In this document: piece by piece, positions 5,585 through 6,532 of the stretch
Position numbering within the stretch: position 1 is the first letter of the stretch
How the letters are laid out: every line of letters begins with the position of its first letter
Source of the DNA: Thermotogae bacterium
GTDB lineage: Bacteria; Thermotogota; Thermotogae; Thermotogales; DSM-5069
Length of the DNA stretch: 6,532 nt
Direction: 5' to 3'
NCBI GenBank assembly: GCA_003641785.1
Contig: QNAO01000053.1
Location: forward strand, 1 to 6,532
Made by a program: the position numbers and the translations under genes
Notes under the pieces: model-generated
Seen by the model: the letters and a program-made list of their open reading frames with translations, nothing else
Databases searched by the model: none
Told to the model about the DNA's origin: nothing

Positions 5585-6457
5585 TTGAAGAGAGAAGCTC
5601 TTTTCTGGGAAAGATACGATTCGAACACAGTTAAATGTCTGTTGTGTCCTCACAATTGTCTGCTAAAAGAAGAACAATCTGGAATTTGTAACAGCAGAAA
5701 AAATGAAAATGGAACACTTGTGAGTTTGAATTACGGAGATGTCGTTGTGAAGAAAGTTGACATGCTTGGAAAAAGGCTTCTGTTCTATGGAAATCATGAA
5801 GATCCAGTTCTTTCATTGGGTAGCTGGGGATGCAACCTATGCTGTGATTGGTGCTACAATTGGGAAATTGCAAGATTGAAGCCTTTGCACCTTGTGAAAA
5901 AATATTCACCCGAAGAAATTCGCAATGAAGTACTGTACTTGAGAAAAACAAAAGGTGTGCAAACTATTGTTTTTACCTACAACGAACCTCTCGTCTGGGT
6001 AGAATTCATTATCGATATTTGTGAAATCCTTAAATCGGGTATCGATATTGTCCTAAACACAAATCTTCATGTAAATGAAAAGCCCTTATTGAGAATCATT
6101 CCGTTTATATCAGCTCTCAACATAGACTTGAAGGCATTTAGTAGCTTTAAATACGCCTTGGGACCAAAGGGACACTTTGATGCAGTTTTGAAAAACCTGA
6201 AACTGTGTGTAGAACACGGCAAATATGTGGAAGTGACATTCCCCCTGATAAAAGGATTTAATGATGATGCTGATGAATTTGAAGATCTGGTTGCTTTCCT
6301 GTGTGAAATTTCCTCGGAATTTCCCTTGCAGATACGCAAAGGTTATCCAACTTATCGACACTTTGAGAGCAGTCCATCAGAAGACGAACTTCAATATTTT
6401 CGAGCGATCGCATCAAAATATTTGAAACATGTTGAGCTTGTTTTTGAAGAGCAATAG
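5585..6457 (+). CDS. Radical SAM protein, AmrS-like (AmmeMemoRadiSam / PflA-related)
   Basis: This is a radical S-adenosylmethionine enzyme of the COG1180 group, closest by eye to the AmmeMemoRadiSam enzyme; the reaction is unknown. Numbering from TTG 5585 (290 residues), the N-terminus carries CLLCPHNC (C18, C21, C25) and GIC (C35), the cysteine pattern typical of AmrS. The SAM-binding 4Fe-4S motif CX3CX2C is C83, C87, C90 in GCNLCCDWCYNWEI. The barrel follows with TYNEP (131-135), NIDLKAF (179-185) and PLIKGFND (220-227). It departs from AmrS in three ways. The DPxExKPLxHF region reads VDMLGKRLLFY, the HFSRFHP-like region reads IRKGYPTY, and the protein ends at VELVFEEQ, without the usual YVGN and cysteine-rich tail. 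No AMMECR1 or MEMO gene is present here. GTG 5576 would add three residues. Tandem TAG stops end the gene (6455-6460). Confidence 0.85.
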   Translation: MKREALFWERYDSNTVKCLLCPHNCLLKEEQSGICNSRKNENGTLVSLNYGDVVVKKVDMLGKRLLFYGNHEDPVLSLGSWGCNLCCDWCYNWEIARLKPLHLVKKYSPEEIRNEVLYLRKTKGVQTIVFTYNEPLVWVEFIIDICEILKSGIDIVLNTNLHVNEKPLLRIIPFISALNIDLKAFSSFKYALGPKGHFDAVLKNLKLCVEHGKYVEVTFPLIKGFNDDADEFEDLVAFLCEISSEFPLQIRKGYPTYRHFESSPSEDELQYFRAIASKYLKHVELVFEEQ

Positions 6458-6532
6458 TAGTCGGTAAGATAATCAGTTGAAATATGCAAATATCTTTCGT
6501 TCAAGCAAAATAAAGTCTTATAAATGCTGAAA
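6458..6532. other. Downstream intergenic end of window
   Basis: These 75 AT-rich bases hold no recognisable gene. Weak pairings exist (TTGAA 6477-6481 with TTCAA 6500-6504, and ATAT around GCAA at 6482-6493), but no T-run follows, so I do not call a terminator. ATG at 6524 runs off the window with no SD before it. Confidence 0.5.

Noticed and set aside
6477..6504. Operon terminator after the radical SAM gene
   Set aside because: The pairings are short and AT-rich, and GCAAAATAAAG follows them in place of a T-run.
6524..6532. Start of a further gene at ATG 6524
   Set aside because: Only three codons remain in the window and there is no SD upstream, so it cannot be supported.
1..6532. CRISPR arrays, tRNA or rRNA genes, insertion sequences
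   Set aside because: I saw no regularly spaced direct repeats, cloverleaf elements, transposase motifs or terminal inverted repeats. The window is almost fully occupied by the six genes.

Overview
The window is one compact, plus-strand operon of six genes behind a short, structured leader. DNA is moderately AT-rich. Start codons are mixed (ATG, GTG, TTG and probably one CTG), there are purine-rich Shine-Dalgarno (SD) sites, and genes overlap at stop/start junctions. Together with a radical SAM enzyme of the AmmeMemoRadiSam type and an iron-sulfur-flavoprotein-like reductase, this suggests an anaerobic, possibly thermophilic bacterium. Thermotogota or an anaerobic Firmicute would fit, but nothing in the window settles the taxonomy.

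Layout. Bases 1-150 hold the probable tail of an upstream gene, or simply leader, in which all three forward frames close by base 69. Four consecutive stem-loops then run from 62 to 157 and end at the SD of the first gene. Genes 1-3 (172-3547) encode a CUT2/RbsABC-type importer: a double-NBD ATPase and two different RbsC-like permeases. No substrate-binding protein gene is visible, so it probably lies upstream. Gene 4 (3544-4458) is an NAD(P)H-dependent FMN reductase / iron-sulfur-flavoprotein-like protein with a CX2CX2CX6C motif and a long unrecognised C-terminal extension. Gene 5 (4480-5571) has the scaffold of a class V (AGT-like) PLP-dependent aminotransferase but appears to lack the Schiff-base lysine and the phosphate-binding loop. 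Gene 6 (5585-6457) is a radical SAM protein related to AmrS / COG1180 that lacks the usual C-terminal tail. Bases 6458-6532 contain no gene and no convincing terminator.

How the genes fit together. The first three junctions are 4-nt overlaps (TTGA, GTGA, ATGA), so the transporter and the flavoprotein are very likely translationally coupled. The last two genes follow after 21-nt and about 13-nt gaps. No sugar kinase, isomerase, hydrolase or regulator is present. The sugar-type importer is instead wired to a flavoprotein, an aminotransferase-fold protein without its catalytic lysine, and a radical SAM enzyme. I read this as a candidate uncharacterised uptake-and-modification pathway whose substrate cannot be deduced from sequence. 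Its oddest element is the pseudo-aminotransferase between two redox proteins.
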